Part shown: positions 45,626 to 56,890 of the stretch, one piece after another | Layout: the number at the start of each line of letters is the position of its first letter | Numbering within the stretch: position 1 is the first letter of the stretch | Assembly: GCA_002914805.1 (NCBI GenBank) | Contig: JXTB01000117.1 | Span: forward strand, 281,513-345,512 | Source: Parasponia andersonii | Lineage: Eukaryota > Streptophyta > Magnoliopsida > Rosales > Cannabaceae | DNA length: 64,000 nucleotides | Direction: 5' to 3' | Translations under genes and position numbers: made by a program | Notes under the pieces: model-generated | Databases searched by the model: none | What the model saw: only the letters and a program-made list of their open reading frames with translations | What the model was told of the DNA's origin: nothing

Positions 45626-45780
45626 CGTTTTTGGATCAAGTGGTATGACTGGTATTACTTCTTTTTCTGCAATGGTTGGTGGTGCTGGAAGTGACAATAT
45701 GGTGGATTCATCGTCATCAAATATCTTTGACACAATTGTGTCAATTAGAGCTCCCCTAGTTCTGAAATAAACTTAAGATA
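45626..45780 (-). pseudogene. Open stretch downstream of the RPA1-like gene
   Basis: About 50 codons open on the minus strand: ALIDTIVSKIFDDDES..LPAPPTIAEKEVIPVIP..DPKTP. It could be the last exon of the RPA1-like gene or of the Helitron polyprotein. I see no diagnostic motif. The strand and position fit the element. Confidence 0.4.
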
Positions 45781-46589
45781 TTTTTGTTTGTCTGCATAGT
45801 TGCTCGATTGTTGGTGGCAATACTGTTGGATCACTGTAGTCTTCTTATATTGTTAATACCGAGCATGATTTTTTTATTAGAACTTGGGTTACTTTTCCAA
45901 ATATTATGATGATGGTGTATCATGCTTCATCTCGAATTCTAGTATTTAATTTATACATATTGAAGCAATAATGTGAAAGAAGAATTTAGTGTAAACAATT
46001 AGTAGAAATATTTTAATTAATGATTGGTATTTTAAACAAATGTTTTTTTATATAAGTGAATTAATTAAAGAAATATTTATACAAATTATTTGATTATATG
46101 TTGTACCATGGAGTTAGGATTGACGTCAGATGACCGTGTGTGTCACACCACCACCCATTTCCTGCCTTACGGACTTGTCTTGAATACTGATGACAGAAAT
46201 TATAATAGCAACCTTGGTGTATTTTAAATTTAAATATTGATGCCTTTACCGTGAATTTGATTCCCTGAATGTAAAAAAAAAAATCTGATATTAGTTCAAG
46301 TTATAATCTAGAATGATATTTTTATTTATATTATTGTATTTATATCAACCAATTGAGTAAGTTGATCTAATTCGTTTAGTTTTGCAATTGTTTTTCTGTT
46401 CTGTAATTTTTCTTGCTCTGACGGTTGTTTTTCTCTTGGAATAGGAGCTGGAAGAAATTTGATATGATGTGTTGTATATTAAAACCTGATTAATAAATTA
46501 ATAAAAAAAAAGATCAATATTTAATTAAGATAAATGGAATAGAATTTTTTTAAAAGAAGTATAAAAGATAATTATTACCTTATTTTTAA

Positions 46590-47693
46590 TGTGTTAACTT
46601 CCCGTATGTCTATGTTCGTATAATATATTGTTGCACTAGTACTTGCAACATATACTTTTCCTGTTCAATATAGAAATTTATATTAGTTAATTTCTAAATT
46701 AAATTAATATGTTTGTGTGATGTGATGATAAAATATAGTTATTGATTACCTAGATATTATTTTACTATCATAGATGTAAAATAGTTATGACTGATTTCTC
46801 GATAGTATTTACAATATTTGCATCAAAGTTTGTTTTGCCCCACAAAGTGATTAGTAGTTTTCCACTCCAACAATTTAGGAAAAAATTGTATTAAATTAAG
46901 GTTCAATCTGAATATCTTTATGTTAGTGATAAATGAATTAATTACCTGATGTTTTGTATTATCAACGTTCGTCTCGGTGTCATTTTTCCTTGACTTCTGT
47001 TTATTTTAGATCTTGTATTTCTATTAACATTCCTATAATATCTATTATTTTTTTTCAAAAAATATAGAGAGGAAAAAGGATTAATATAAAAAAAATTAGA
47101 TAATCAATGATAAGTGTTAATTAGAGAATAATATTGTAATTACTAGTACCTAATAAGATGTCATGAATATCTATTCTTGTAGGTAGCTGGTTAAAATCTA
47201 TGAAGTAGAATTTGTGCATTGGAATGTTCGTTGTTAAGACTGTTATTGGAGTGAAGGACATTGCTTTGGCAAATTGAAGCATTGTAGTATGGGGAACGAC
47301 TTTATATCTTGGTTTATTCGGTGCGATATTGAAATTGCTGATTCGGTATACTTGTCCTTCAGCTATTTGTTGTAGACTATGATCTGCATCTCGAGCCTTA
47401 ATTGATCCGTGGATTGTTTCGTGCTATATTTTATACAAAAAGTGTTTGATTATTACATGATACTATATAATGTTAAATATTAATGGATATACGTATTAAT
47501 TATAATAAATTATAATGTGGTATGACATAAAGTAATTTAATACCTTTTTTTTTACTTCATGATCAACTAAGATACAATCTAGACTTATTAGAAGCCCGAT
47601 TGTGTAATCATTATTTTGCCAGAGTCTAATAACGCGAGCTTCGATTATTCCGTAGACTTCATTAGGTTTAAGAGATCGTATAGGTATTGTCAT
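46590..47693 (-). pseudogene. RPA1-like (replication protein A large subunit) gene of the Helitron, broken
   Basis: Single-strand DNA-binding OB-fold protein of the type plant Helitrons carry. Exon 1 (47544-47693) starts MTIPIRSLKPNE and has ARVIRLWQN. A GT-AG intron (47424-47543) follows. Exon 2 (47150-47423) reads HGSIKARDADHSLQQIAEG, VYRISNFNIAP and FIDFNQLPTRIDIHDILL, the DUF223/OB type. A second GT-AG intron (47042-47149) precedes DIIGMLIEIQDLK, which opens the next OB fold; several stops follow at once. Further pieces are KLLITLWGKTNFDANIV (about 46800-46870) and VYVASTSATILY (about 46620-46665), with a frameshift before NIDIREVNTL. Exon order and splice sites are well kept, but the reading frame is destroyed. 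Confidence 0.75.
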
Positions 47694-47839
47694 TTTTATT
47701 TTAGCTACAAAAGGGGAAAAACATTAATAATATGAAAATTGTATATAAAATGTAAAGAAATGCATATATAAATTTATATTAGGATGATATTTTTATAATA
47801 TTTAATTCATAAGATGATTTTTATACTTACTTAATGTTA

Positions 47840-50800
47840 TGTAAAATTTCTTTATAAACTATATTTTTGACAAGAGTTGGATATTTATTAATAGATTCAT
47901 TTATTAATATACATAGCCCTTTAGGAGTTGTTACTCGTGATAAAGCTACATATAATTGACCATGCGTAAAGATTTCATTCTCTAAATAGATACATACTTT
48001 ATTTAGTGATTGTCCTTAGCTTTTATTTATTGTCATTATATAATAGGTTTTTACAGGGAATTGTCGTCTTTTTAAGGTGAATGGCCGTTTGGATTCATTA
48101 ACAATCATTTCTATTCTTGGAATATATACTTTTTCATTTTTATTATCCGAATTTATAATCTGACCTTCTATAATTCTATTTGTTAATTGTGTGATGATAA
48201 GCCTTGTTCCATTATATAATCCTATTGATTGATTTAAATGTCGTAATAACATTATTGGAGTTCTGATTTTAAGACTTAATTCATGTGATGGTATGCTGTT
48301 AAAATTTAAAGTATGTAAAAATTCTTAAGGATATAATAAATTAAGTTCATCAATGTTTTCAGTTAAAGCTATTATTATATCATAACTATAATAAATTTTT
48401 GATTCATTTGGTATTAATGATAATATATATTTGTTTATATTATTAGCTACATTATTTTTTAGAGTTATTATTGCTCTATGTCGTATATAGTCGATATTAT
48501 TAAAAACAAATTTCAAAATCGTCATATATTAATTCTGAAATTTTTTCAATTAGATTTGTTTCGAATTGTATTATATATTTTTCCGGTATTTTAATCTATA
48601 TTACATCTTCATTTTTTGGATCTTTTATTCCTTCTGCAGTACCATTTCCAACATTTAATACCCATTTTAAAAAGTCTGAAATTTCTTTCTTTTCTTGTTC
48701 TGTTGTATTAGGATTTTTTAACCTCATATTTTATGTTAAGGAAAATAATTAAAAATATACCCATAGATAAGAATTATTTATGCTTGCATTTATTATTTCT
48801 TCTTTTGTTCCACTAAGTATAATAGGTAAGAATTGTCTGAAATTGCCTCCTAGTATAATTGTCATTCAACCAAAAGGTTGGTCAAAATTATTCTTTAAAT
48901 CTTGTAGTGTTTTGTCTAAAGCTTCAAAACAATGCTTATTATTCATTAATGCTTCATCCCATAATATTAATGATGTTTTTTCGATTAATTTTGCTAATTG
49001 GGTTCTTTTTTTGATATAGCAAGTAGAAAATTTATCAGTTGATAAGGGTATTCGAAATCTTGAATGCACAATTCTACCTTTAAGTAATAATAATGAGGTT
49101 ATTGCAGATAATGCAATAGCTAAAATAATTCTATTTTTTAATCTAACTTTTTTAATAATTGCATTCTATAAATAAGTTTTTCCAGTGCCTCTGTGTCCAT
49201 AAATAAAAAATAAATCTTGTTTTTTATTGTTCAATGACTCTATAATTTGTTCATAGATATATCGTTGTTCATTATTTAAGTTTTTTTCTAAAATTATGTT
49301 TTTTTCTTTTAATTTATTAATGTTGTAATCTAATTCTTCTCACAAGAGTTTTTTATTTAAATCATCAATTAATGTTCCAGTTAGCAGAGGTAAATTAAAA
49401 TTTGTTAGAGTTGATGAATTTGAATTTAATTATTTTTCTAATTCATATAATACATAGTTATATAATTCATTTTCAGGTATTTGAAAGTTTGAATTATTGA
49501 ATAAGATTTTAATTCTGTGTAGAATGTCTTTTGTCATAAGTTTCTATTGATTTTGTAATAATGTTGTTAGATTGTTTACATTACAAAACAATAAAATTAT
49601 GGTAAATATAGGGTTGACCAAAATGAGGCCTCTAAGATTGATTTATTCTATTCTTTGTCATCTCCTAATAAACCTAATGCATTACATGCTGCTTGATATG
49701 TTAGGTATGTTATACTATTAATAGTTCTTATAAATTCGAAACTTGTTGCTCTTTTCTAATGATTTAATAATAATTTTAGATAATACAGTTCTCCGGAACT
49801 TAGATGGATGTAAAATGTTCGTCCAATTGAATATCTTGATTTTCTAGGAGTCCAAATTTTATCTTTATTATTCCATACCCATTTAGTGGGAAATTGTATA
49901 TAGGAAAGTTATCTAACTTCTATGTTAATTTTATTAATTTCCTTCAATTCTGTTAAAGTTATTCTCTGGATTCCTAGTTGTCTAATTATATTATCTAGAT
50001 GTTGGTTAGAATGAAATGTTGAATTTTGCATATGTTCTAAATGAATTGTTAATCTTTGTACTGCTGAATTTCTATGATGTATGGGATATTCATATAATCT
50101 TCACATAGCTTCATATGGTGTTATATACCGACAATTAATATAGTTTTTTATTTCATCTATTTCTTTATAAATTGTTTGTCCAGACTGTTCTATACATATG
50201 TTATCTTCTATTACTGCTCTTATTCTATTTAGACCTTTTGTTAAATACTTAAATAAATATTTTATTAATATAGATTGTGAATATATTTCGATGTTTATGT
50301 GGGCACGGAATTTTAAGCATAAATCTTTATTATAAGAAACTACAAATTTATTGTCCAATTTAATATCTTTTTTTTGTACATAAAAAATTGCATTTCTGTG
50401 TTTGTAGTTAACAGATCCATTTTCTTCGATGGTTGTTTTATTTTTAAATTGTTTAGGAAATTTTTTAGAACAAACTGAGTTTTTCATACATGGAACATTT
50501 GTTTTGGCAGCGCCACATGGTTCATGTATCATGAATTCTACTATAATGCTATATTCTTGGGGGCTTTTTTCGGGATCAAGTATTTCGGTTGAGATAAATT
50601 TATCTATTTATATGGTTCAGATATTTTTTTCATTTGGACATAACCAAAATAAGAAATGACAATGAGGAAGATCACACTTTTGAAATTCGATTATATATAG
50701 ATCTACATAGAAAGAGAAATATAAAAAAGGAAAAAGGTGTTAGTTTTATTTATCAATAGGAATTAATATTTTCATTTGTATATTTTTTTTATTAGGTAAG

Positions 50801-52242
50801 GAAATATTGTTATACCTACGACAACTGTTCCGAAAAATTTATCAATTCTAATAGTGGATAAAACTTGGTTTAATTTCTTCTTAAAAATTCTTGTAATTAT
50901 ATCTGGTCTATCTTCAGGTCTTTGACCGGGAATTTTATTTAAGGCGCGTGTAATTTCAGGCCATTTAGGATTGCATGTGAATATTATAAATAAATTAAGA
51001 TTTCTAAATTGTCTACATATTGCCATTACATCTTGATAATTTTGAATCATGTACCTAGGACTTCCTGTGTGGATAGATAGGAGAATAATTCTTTTACCAA
51101 TTACTCTAGCATTTGTATCTCCTCTTGTAATAGCGTCTTGGACGCCTTAATAAATTCAGATCTTAAATTGTTTTGATTTTTTCTGACATAATCTAATTGA
51201 TCTTCTTCAATAGAATTATATTCATCAACTACGTATTGTTGAAAAAGTCTCCCACTCTTAAATAAGATATTGTTTTCATTTTCACGTTGTTATAATTGAT
51301 AGCAATAGAATACTCTCATACGTATTCTATTTGTTGAAGTTGTTTTCTTGGTCTATCTATATTCCAATTTAAATCGATTCTATAGCTATCTTCTTCGTAT
51401 AGAAATGGAATAGGGTATTGTAGGGCCATATAAGATGGATGTAATTTTGTAATTCTTGGTAGGTTCTCTATTTTATCTTGAATTATAATGTCTCTTCCAT
51501 CTTCATATTCACCAATATCTCCAATAATTAAACCTCTTATATCATTTGAAGTGGGTAACTCATATTGATTGTTATCTGTAGGTCGTCGTCCTATTAATCT
51601 TAGTTTCATAAATAGAATTTCATTTTCATTGTATCTATTTTTAACCATACGGAAAAGTTTTACTAAGTTATTATTTTCATCAAGTACTTTAATTAAGTTT
51701 TCGATAATTAATTTTGTAATTTCTTTTGTTGCATCATCAAATGAAAATGTTGACATTCGGTTTTCAATTTCATTTTCTGTACCGTATATATATAATTGGG
51801 AAAATCTCGGATGATTATTGCTTATTGGCAATAATGATCCCATAAGGTGATATATTTGGTCACTGATTTTAAAGATATATGGACCATCTGAATTTCTTGT
51901 GTTTTGTTCAATATTTACTCCAAATGATGTGAAAGCAAACATTAAGTTAAAGGCTCTAATATTTTTTTGGAAATATATACTTAAAGGCTCTCCATAATAA
52001 TCAAGTAATTGACTTAGTATAGGAGGTGGATTTTTTCTTAGAGGAAGTTTTATTTTTCTGTTTTTACAATATAGATTATATTTTGGTGGATAAGTCTTTT
52101 TAACAAACTCGTCGAACCAAAAGGATACACCACAATATTCACAAACACAGGAACAATCTCCAAGATTGTGATATTTATTGATATCACCTGTAATATAGTA
52201 TTGGATAAGAGTCAAAAGTGGGAAATTATATAAGTAGTTCAA
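47840..52242 (-). pseudogene. Helitron RepHel: Rep endonuclease plus Pif1-type helicase, broken
   Basis: In coding order on the minus strand: an N-terminal helitron-like domain open for 308 codons (51316-52242) with a C-x-C-x2-C cluster in CSCVCEYCGVSF; FIIFTCNPKWPEI (near 50970); the HUH nuclease box DLPHCHFLFWL (near 50650); and the Rep tyrosine box KYLFKYLTKG (near 50250). The helicase follows with Walker A GHRGTGKT (49175-49198), Walker B LILWDEA (48951-48970), GGNFRQFLPI (near 48835), and the closing motif HGQLYVALSRV (about 47930-47965). These motifs are diagnostic for Helitron RepHel. There are many in-frame stops and frame changes between the boxes, so it is inactive. It acts in rolling-circle transposition in the nucleus when intact. 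Confidence 0.85.
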
Positions 52243-52244
52243 TC

Positions 52245-53430
52245 GATAGTGATAAAGGTGTTTTTTTCATCTATTTTTATGTGAAGGTGTGAAAGAATTA
52301 CTCGATATACTAGAGTTACTTGGCACGGGCATCTCAGTTAAATAGAATGAATTTCTTTCGCAACTTGTAAAAGTTGATATTGAAATAGGCTTTGATCAAT
52401 AAGTGTTCTCTGGAATGATATTTAACTCCTCACACCGATAACATAAACTATTATTATGGCTGAATTCGGAGTCTTCACTTAACAGACCATGGTAATGTCG
52501 CTTGCGCTAATGTTTTGAAGATAAAAGATTTGTCCACATTATCCTATTATTTATCTAACATAGACAGTAAAAAAAATGTAATTATGTTCATTTTTTTTTT
52601 TTAAGTTTATTGAATATTATAGTGATATTATTCTCATATAAATTGATTTTATTTTTTCCTATTTTTCTTTTTCACTGTTTATGTTTCCTATCATATTGAT
52701 TTATTTGTATTATACTACTTTCATTTTAGATCATTATTTTTTAGTATTATTATTACATTGATATATTTAAATTATTTATTGGATCTTTGTTGATAAATTT
52801 TTGAAATTGTGTTTATGCATTATGCTTTATTTAACATTATTGACTTTTTTAGTTGTTATTTTTTCTGTATTATTATTGTTATATTATCCATATATTAACA
52901 GATTTTTTGATATTATATAAATATTTTTTGTGTTTTGTCATCATTTAAATTATCTAAGTTTATTATTATTTTTTATAATTATATTATTATCTAAGTTTTC
53001 ATATGTATAAGTGCTAATTTTTTTTCCTTCTCCACTATTTTTTTTAGGAATTAAATTATCAGGGGAAAATATATTTCTTTTTTTATATATAAAAAAGGAT
53101 ACTTTAAGAGTATTTATCTTTATTTTATATATATTGGTTATAATTATTTATGAGTGTGTAATATAAGTTTTATTTTTAATTTTAGTTATATGTTCCATAT
53201 ATATTTGATTAATTATATTATTTAATTATATAGCTATCTTAAGTATCTCGTCAGTTAATTAAAAGTGATACATTTGTAAATACTTTTACATGTGATATTT
53301 TCCTAATTAAAATTCAGGATTTTTCAAACACTTTCAAAATCTAGAATTTTTCAATTTTTTTTGAAAGATTACCATATAAAATCAAATTTCCTCAAACTTA
53401 GAAGCAAAAATTGCGTAAACACTATCTATC
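52245..53430. other. Helitron 5' region and flank, no gene seen
   Basis: Very AT-rich non-coding sequence. The stretch 53290-53410 contains GAAGCAAAAATTGCG, resembling GGAGGCAAAAATTGCG at about 44817 on the other side of the Helitron, possibly separate copies of one small repeat. Confidence 0.45.
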
Positions 53431-53431
53431 T

Positions 53432-54073
53432 TAAAGGCTGGCAATTTATGACACAATATAACAATACGACTCGAAACTTGCACAAAATTAATATATTTCG
53501 GCTTAACTTAAATGGGTTCGGGTCAAAACAGTTCAGATTCGAATTGACTCACCAATTCGAAACTAACTCGTTTATTAAACGAGTCGATTTCGAATCAACT
53601 CATGTATGACTTATATAGTATATATTTAAAATTTGTAATAACTCTCTCATGCATGTTTAAATTTTTTGGGGTTCTTTTTTAACTTTGTTAGGCATATGTA
53701 TTGATATTTTATGTGAAATCTATTTTTTTTTTGCTACACATTTGTGTTTTAAGATCATATAACAGGTATGAATTTATGTAAAATTTGTTTTTTAAAAAAA
53801 GTATATTTTCGTTATTTTAGATTAAATGGGTTAACGAGTCGTCTTAAGTTAGTTTGATCCTAAATATGACCTATTTGAACAAACGGGTTACACGAGTCAT
53901 GTCGGGTCAATATATTTATAAATAATCCAGGTTCGAATTAAAAATTTTGATACAATTATTAAACTAATCAAGTTCAAGTTGAATTGTATATTATTATACA
54001 TATACATTAATATATATATATATATATATTGACATGTCATAAACATGACTCGCCGATACAAATCGCCACCTAA
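53432..54073. mobile_element. Non-autonomous hAT-like DNA transposon
   Basis: The left end AAAGGCTGGCAATTTATGACAC and the right end CGATACAAATCGCCACCTAA form inverted repeats of the AGGxTGGCAATTT type common in plant hAT derivatives. The inside has the typical ACGACTCG / AAATGGGTTCGGGTCA / AACGAGTCG / AACGGGTTACACGAGTCATG words in opposing orientation near both ends. There is no transposase. No clean 8-bp target duplication was found. Confidence 0.6.
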
Positions 54074-54219
54074 GTGTTTGAGTTTGCATATTCTGAAGCT
54101 TTTACAAGTTCATTCATGCCAAGGAGATGAACTCAAGCTTCCAATAGTAATCAAACTAACTACCTGCTCAAATAACTAGTTATTAAACTAGAGATTGTTA
54201 ACGTTTGGTTATTCAATTA

Positions 54220-54770
54220 ATGAAAAAATTCCTTGAAAGGGGAATAGAATAACAAGCATGGCACATGGGAGAGGTTTGTCGTTTGTAACTGTATTCGAAT
54301 CGTTTTCATAAACTTTCCATGATTAAAGATTTTTTTGGCCAAAATGCTAAAAAAAACATGTTCTCCACTTCTTTTTGGAGTAATGAAGAAGGCAATGAAC
54401 AACTTATCATGCAACCACTATATCCTAAAGACCTTGCTAGCTCTTGAGATAAACAAGAATAATATTGTTGAATAGGCCATTGGAAAATCTTAGGAGTATG
54501 CTAAATAATAGATGAAGTTATATATATACTTCTACACTACTTAAAATTAACTGGTGCCCAATGGCAGGTCGAAAAGTGTGAAGAACAGATTCTTTTAAGA
54601 TAGGCATCTGATTTTGACTTCTGATTATTCATCTACAAGAACCAAAAAAAGAGATCTAATTCAGAAAAATTCAGATTATGCAAAAGAGCTCGAAAGCTCA
54701 CTCACTCTAAAACTCCTATATAAAGGGATGAAGGACCTAGACCTTTGTAACCAAAACAACAAGATAAAAC
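54220..54770 (+). promoter_or_regulatory. Promoter region of type-2 gene copy 2
   Basis: Matches 32870-33110 (GCACATGGGAGA, AGACCTTGCTAGCTCT) and then 35900-36160 (CAATGGCAGGT-GAAAAG, GCTCACTCACTCTAAAACTC, TATATAAA, CCTTTGTAACCAAAACAACA). It holds the uninterrupted version of the site into which Copia-3 inserted next to copy 1. Confidence 0.75.
54717..54724 (+). promoter_or_regulatory. TATA box of type-2 gene copy 2
   Basis: TATATAAA in CCTATATAAAGGG, followed about 25 bases later by the shared CCTAGACCTTTGTAACC. Confidence 0.65.
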
Positions 54771-54814
54771 TAGCTATAGTGTTCTCTTTTAGTTTTTTTT
54801 TTTTTTTTTTTTTN

Positions 54815-54977
54815 CAGGGGAGGGAGCGGGAGCATAACCGCCACCGATGATTATTTCGATTGTTTTCCTATTGGGAATGGTGGTCGGCTCATGAACACCG
54901 GCCACTCCATTGAGTAGACATAAGAGAAGCAAAAATGTGGGTAGTAATGATAAAGCGAAAATGGAGATTGATCTCAT
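54815..54977 (-). pseudogene. 5' fragment of a secreted LRR/extensin-like gene, captured in inverted orientation
   Basis: The minus strand reads MRSISIFALSLLPTFLLLL then CLLNGVAGVHEP, a clear signal peptide (hydrophobic core about residues 6-22, cleavage likely near VAG). It continues KTIEIIIGGGYAPAPSP. The EIIIGGG-YAPAPSP run is the style seen just after the signal peptide in plant cell-wall proteins of the leucine-rich-repeat extensin-like group. The frame ends in a poly-T/poly-A run at 54793-54813 with an undetermined base (N, 54814), so only about 54 residues remain. It lies inside the leader of the type-2 gene, opposite in direction, in sequence absent from copy 1. Either a captured gene fragment or an assembly join at the N. 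Confidence 0.6.
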
Positions 54978-55158
54978 ATCTATTATCTTTAATCAAAAGG
55001 ATGCTTTGGGATCATTGGCTTTCAACGTGGAGAAAAGTATAATATATAGAGAAGAAAGAGGGACTGAACTCAAGGTAGACCTGTACCACTTGAAAGAAGA
55101 ATAGTCAACAGCTTTCTTGGCAAGAGAGAGGGGGAAAAAAAAAAAAAAACAAAGGACA

Positions 55159-55404
55159 ATGTCAAATCAGAGAGATCGCCTTGCTAGGATAGCAGCTGAA
55201 GGGTTTGCTATGATCGACGAGTTGTATGGCAGGCCTAGGCGACCTGTGATGAGGAATTACCCCCTTGGTCAAGGTCAAGGAGGAACTCAAACGCCTTACC
55301 AGGGGAACCAAGTTCCCCCAATGGCAGAGCCAGTGAGCAGCCAGGATGAAGCCAAAAATTCTGGTGGGTTTCTGACTAATAAAAAAAGGCAGGGTGGTTA
55401 TTAA
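55159..55404 (+). CDS. Type-2 small protein gene copy 2, 81 aa, function unknown
   Basis: MSNQRDRLARIAAEGFAMID, ELYGRPRRPVMRN (residues 1-33) is nearly identical to copy 1 at 41122. A Gly/Gln/Pro-rich middle with YQGNQVPPMAEPVSSQDEAK (about 47-66) and a short tail GGFLTNKKRQGGY follow. The start at 55159 is chosen because ATGTC aligns with the start of copy 1; the in-frame ATG at 55117 would add a poly-lysine stretch coded by an A-run in the leader and is less likely. Hydrophilic, with no signal peptide or membrane segment. EAK-x2-GG is shared with the type-1 C-terminal EAAKxYGG, suggesting one superfamily. The leader is long (about 400 bases) because it holds the inverted gene fragment. AATAAA lies near 55619. 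Function unknown. Confidence 0.75.
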   Translation: MSNQRDRLARIAAEGFAMIDELYGRPRRPVMRNYPLGQGQGGTQTPYQGNQVPPMAEPVSSQDEAKNSGGFLTNKKRQGGY

Positions 55405-55660
55405 AATCCACTTTAGCTTCTTATTATATCTGTATTATATGTTATTTACTTGCAACATATATATATATATATATATATGTATACACTACAAGTGCTATGT
55501 TAGTAATGGTTAAAGCAGCAGTAGTAGTAGTTCTGCTCTCTCTAGCTTCTGAGAGTGCTAAATAAAATCCTAGTAGCCTGCTTATTGTACAAAAAGGTCC
55601 CCTATATATAAAACCTCTTGAATAAAAGTAGTCTAAAATCCCTTGAGTATCTATCATGTT
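55405..55660 (+). promoter_or_regulatory. 3' UTR of type-2 gene copy 2
   Basis: CAACTTTA/CCACTTTAGCTTCTT, TATGTTATTTACT, GCTATGTTAGTAATG, CCTAGTAGCCTGCTTA-TTGTAC and TTGAATAAAAGTAGT follow the same order as 41374-41640. AATAAA at about 55619 is the likely polyadenylation signal. An (AT)n run at 55456-55477 is an expansion compared with copy 1. Confidence 0.6.
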
Positions 55661-56890
55661 GCATACAATTAGTACTTTTTTCGCTGATTAATCTTGAACT
55701 TCAAGTATGAAAGTGCTGCTCCGATCTCTATGAGATCTATATCTTATTGATGTACTTTTATCTCCTAATGATTCTTGACTCCTATTAAGAAAAATAAATA
55801 AATTAAGAAAAATAAATAAATTATTGAAGTAACACTCCTAGTTTAACTATATTATTATATACAACCAAACTGTGAAGTATTCTTTTTTAAACTATATTTT
55901 TTAGTTTTATAAAAAGGTGGGCAAATTTGAATTTTCTAAAACTTTTAAACAAAAGCAATTATATAGCATTTCCTGTTGAAAGTGTCTTTATATAATGTAT
56001 AACCAAAAAAAAAATTCATCAGTCTATTTTACCGTCAATAGTAATATTCTCATCACACCTAAAATATCGTAATACGAAAACATCACCTATAGGTCATGCT
56101 CGTCTACATCTATATAATCATGGTAATAAAGGCAAGTCAATCAACCAACTAGTCAATACCAAAATGTGTCTCATCATCTGTATCACAAGACTAAAATGAG
56201 CTAAAACTTAGCAAGTAAAAACTATGCATATTTATGTATGCTTTAAAATCTCATCAAGTTCTTGTTCTACATTTTTCTTTTTTAAAAATTTGAGTCCATG
56301 TATTTTCTTGAAAAAATACTCATAATTAGGCCCCTTAGTACATTGTTAGTCTCGTAAGTCGATACACTATGATAATATTGGGCGGAAACTCTGGCCAAGA
56401 GTAAAAATAAGGTACAACTGTCGTGTGAGTTTTTTGAAAACTCCTTCCCTCATCAAAGGGGCATCTCATACCACACTAATATTATCTTACTTTAATGAGA
56501 CGCATCATAAAATCTGCAAGTCCCGCTTCAATAGAAGAGTTTACATCAATAGACTTTCCTACCCAATTCCGACAGACTAATAATTGTCATTAAAATTTAA
56601 TTTATAAAATTAGTATAATTGTACTCACTTTTAAATTCTCTATAATGAAATTCTTAATTTGAATGCAAGATGTGCCATGCACATGCGATTTCATAATTTT
56701 CAAGAATAAGTAAGTTTCACATAATAACTTCTTCTATGTAATTCTTGTGACGTAGTTATAAGTCTTTACTTACCTCGTGTCTTAAATAAAAATTAATAGT
56801 GGAAAGGATCAATATCTTCTAGAAACTGGTGTACTAATCACCTTCCATAAATTAATGCATTCAAGATGCATATTTTGCTAAAAGAATGCA
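55660..56890. other. Intergenic, no gene seen
   Basis: Has a small tandem repeat AAGAAAAATAAATAAATT (about 55788-55823). The style of 56090-56620 suggests a worn minus-strand LTR-type sequence, but I could not match it to another copy in the window. Confidence 0.4.

Larger units (their letters stand above)
45083..53109 (-). mobile_element. Helitron (rolling-circle DNA transposon), autonomous-type but decayed
   Basis: The minus strand carries a RepHel coding region (47840-52242) followed by an RPA1-like gene, the classical plant Helitron layout. The presumed 3' end is near 45083-45130. There, on the minus strand, ATCCGCAGCAAAACGCGGGT can fold into a short GC hairpin in otherwise AT-rich DNA, followed by a CTAA that fits the CTRR terminus. 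The hairpin-to-end distance is longer than usual. The 5' end is tentatively the TCTTAAAGTATCC near 53109. The flanking bases do not clearly show the A/T insertion site, so both ends are approximate. The coding parts contain many stops. Confidence 0.75.

Noticed and set aside
44800-53420. The GAGGCAAAAATTGCG-like phrase on both sides of the Helitron as a split target or flanking duplication
   Set aside because: Helitrons do not make target duplications, and the two places lie at different distances outside the proposed ends; separate copies of a small repeat are more likely.
55117-55158. Upstream in-frame ATG of type-2 copy 2
   Set aside because: It would add 14 residues dominated by a poly-lysine run from an A-tract of the leader; the downstream ATG aligns with copy 1.
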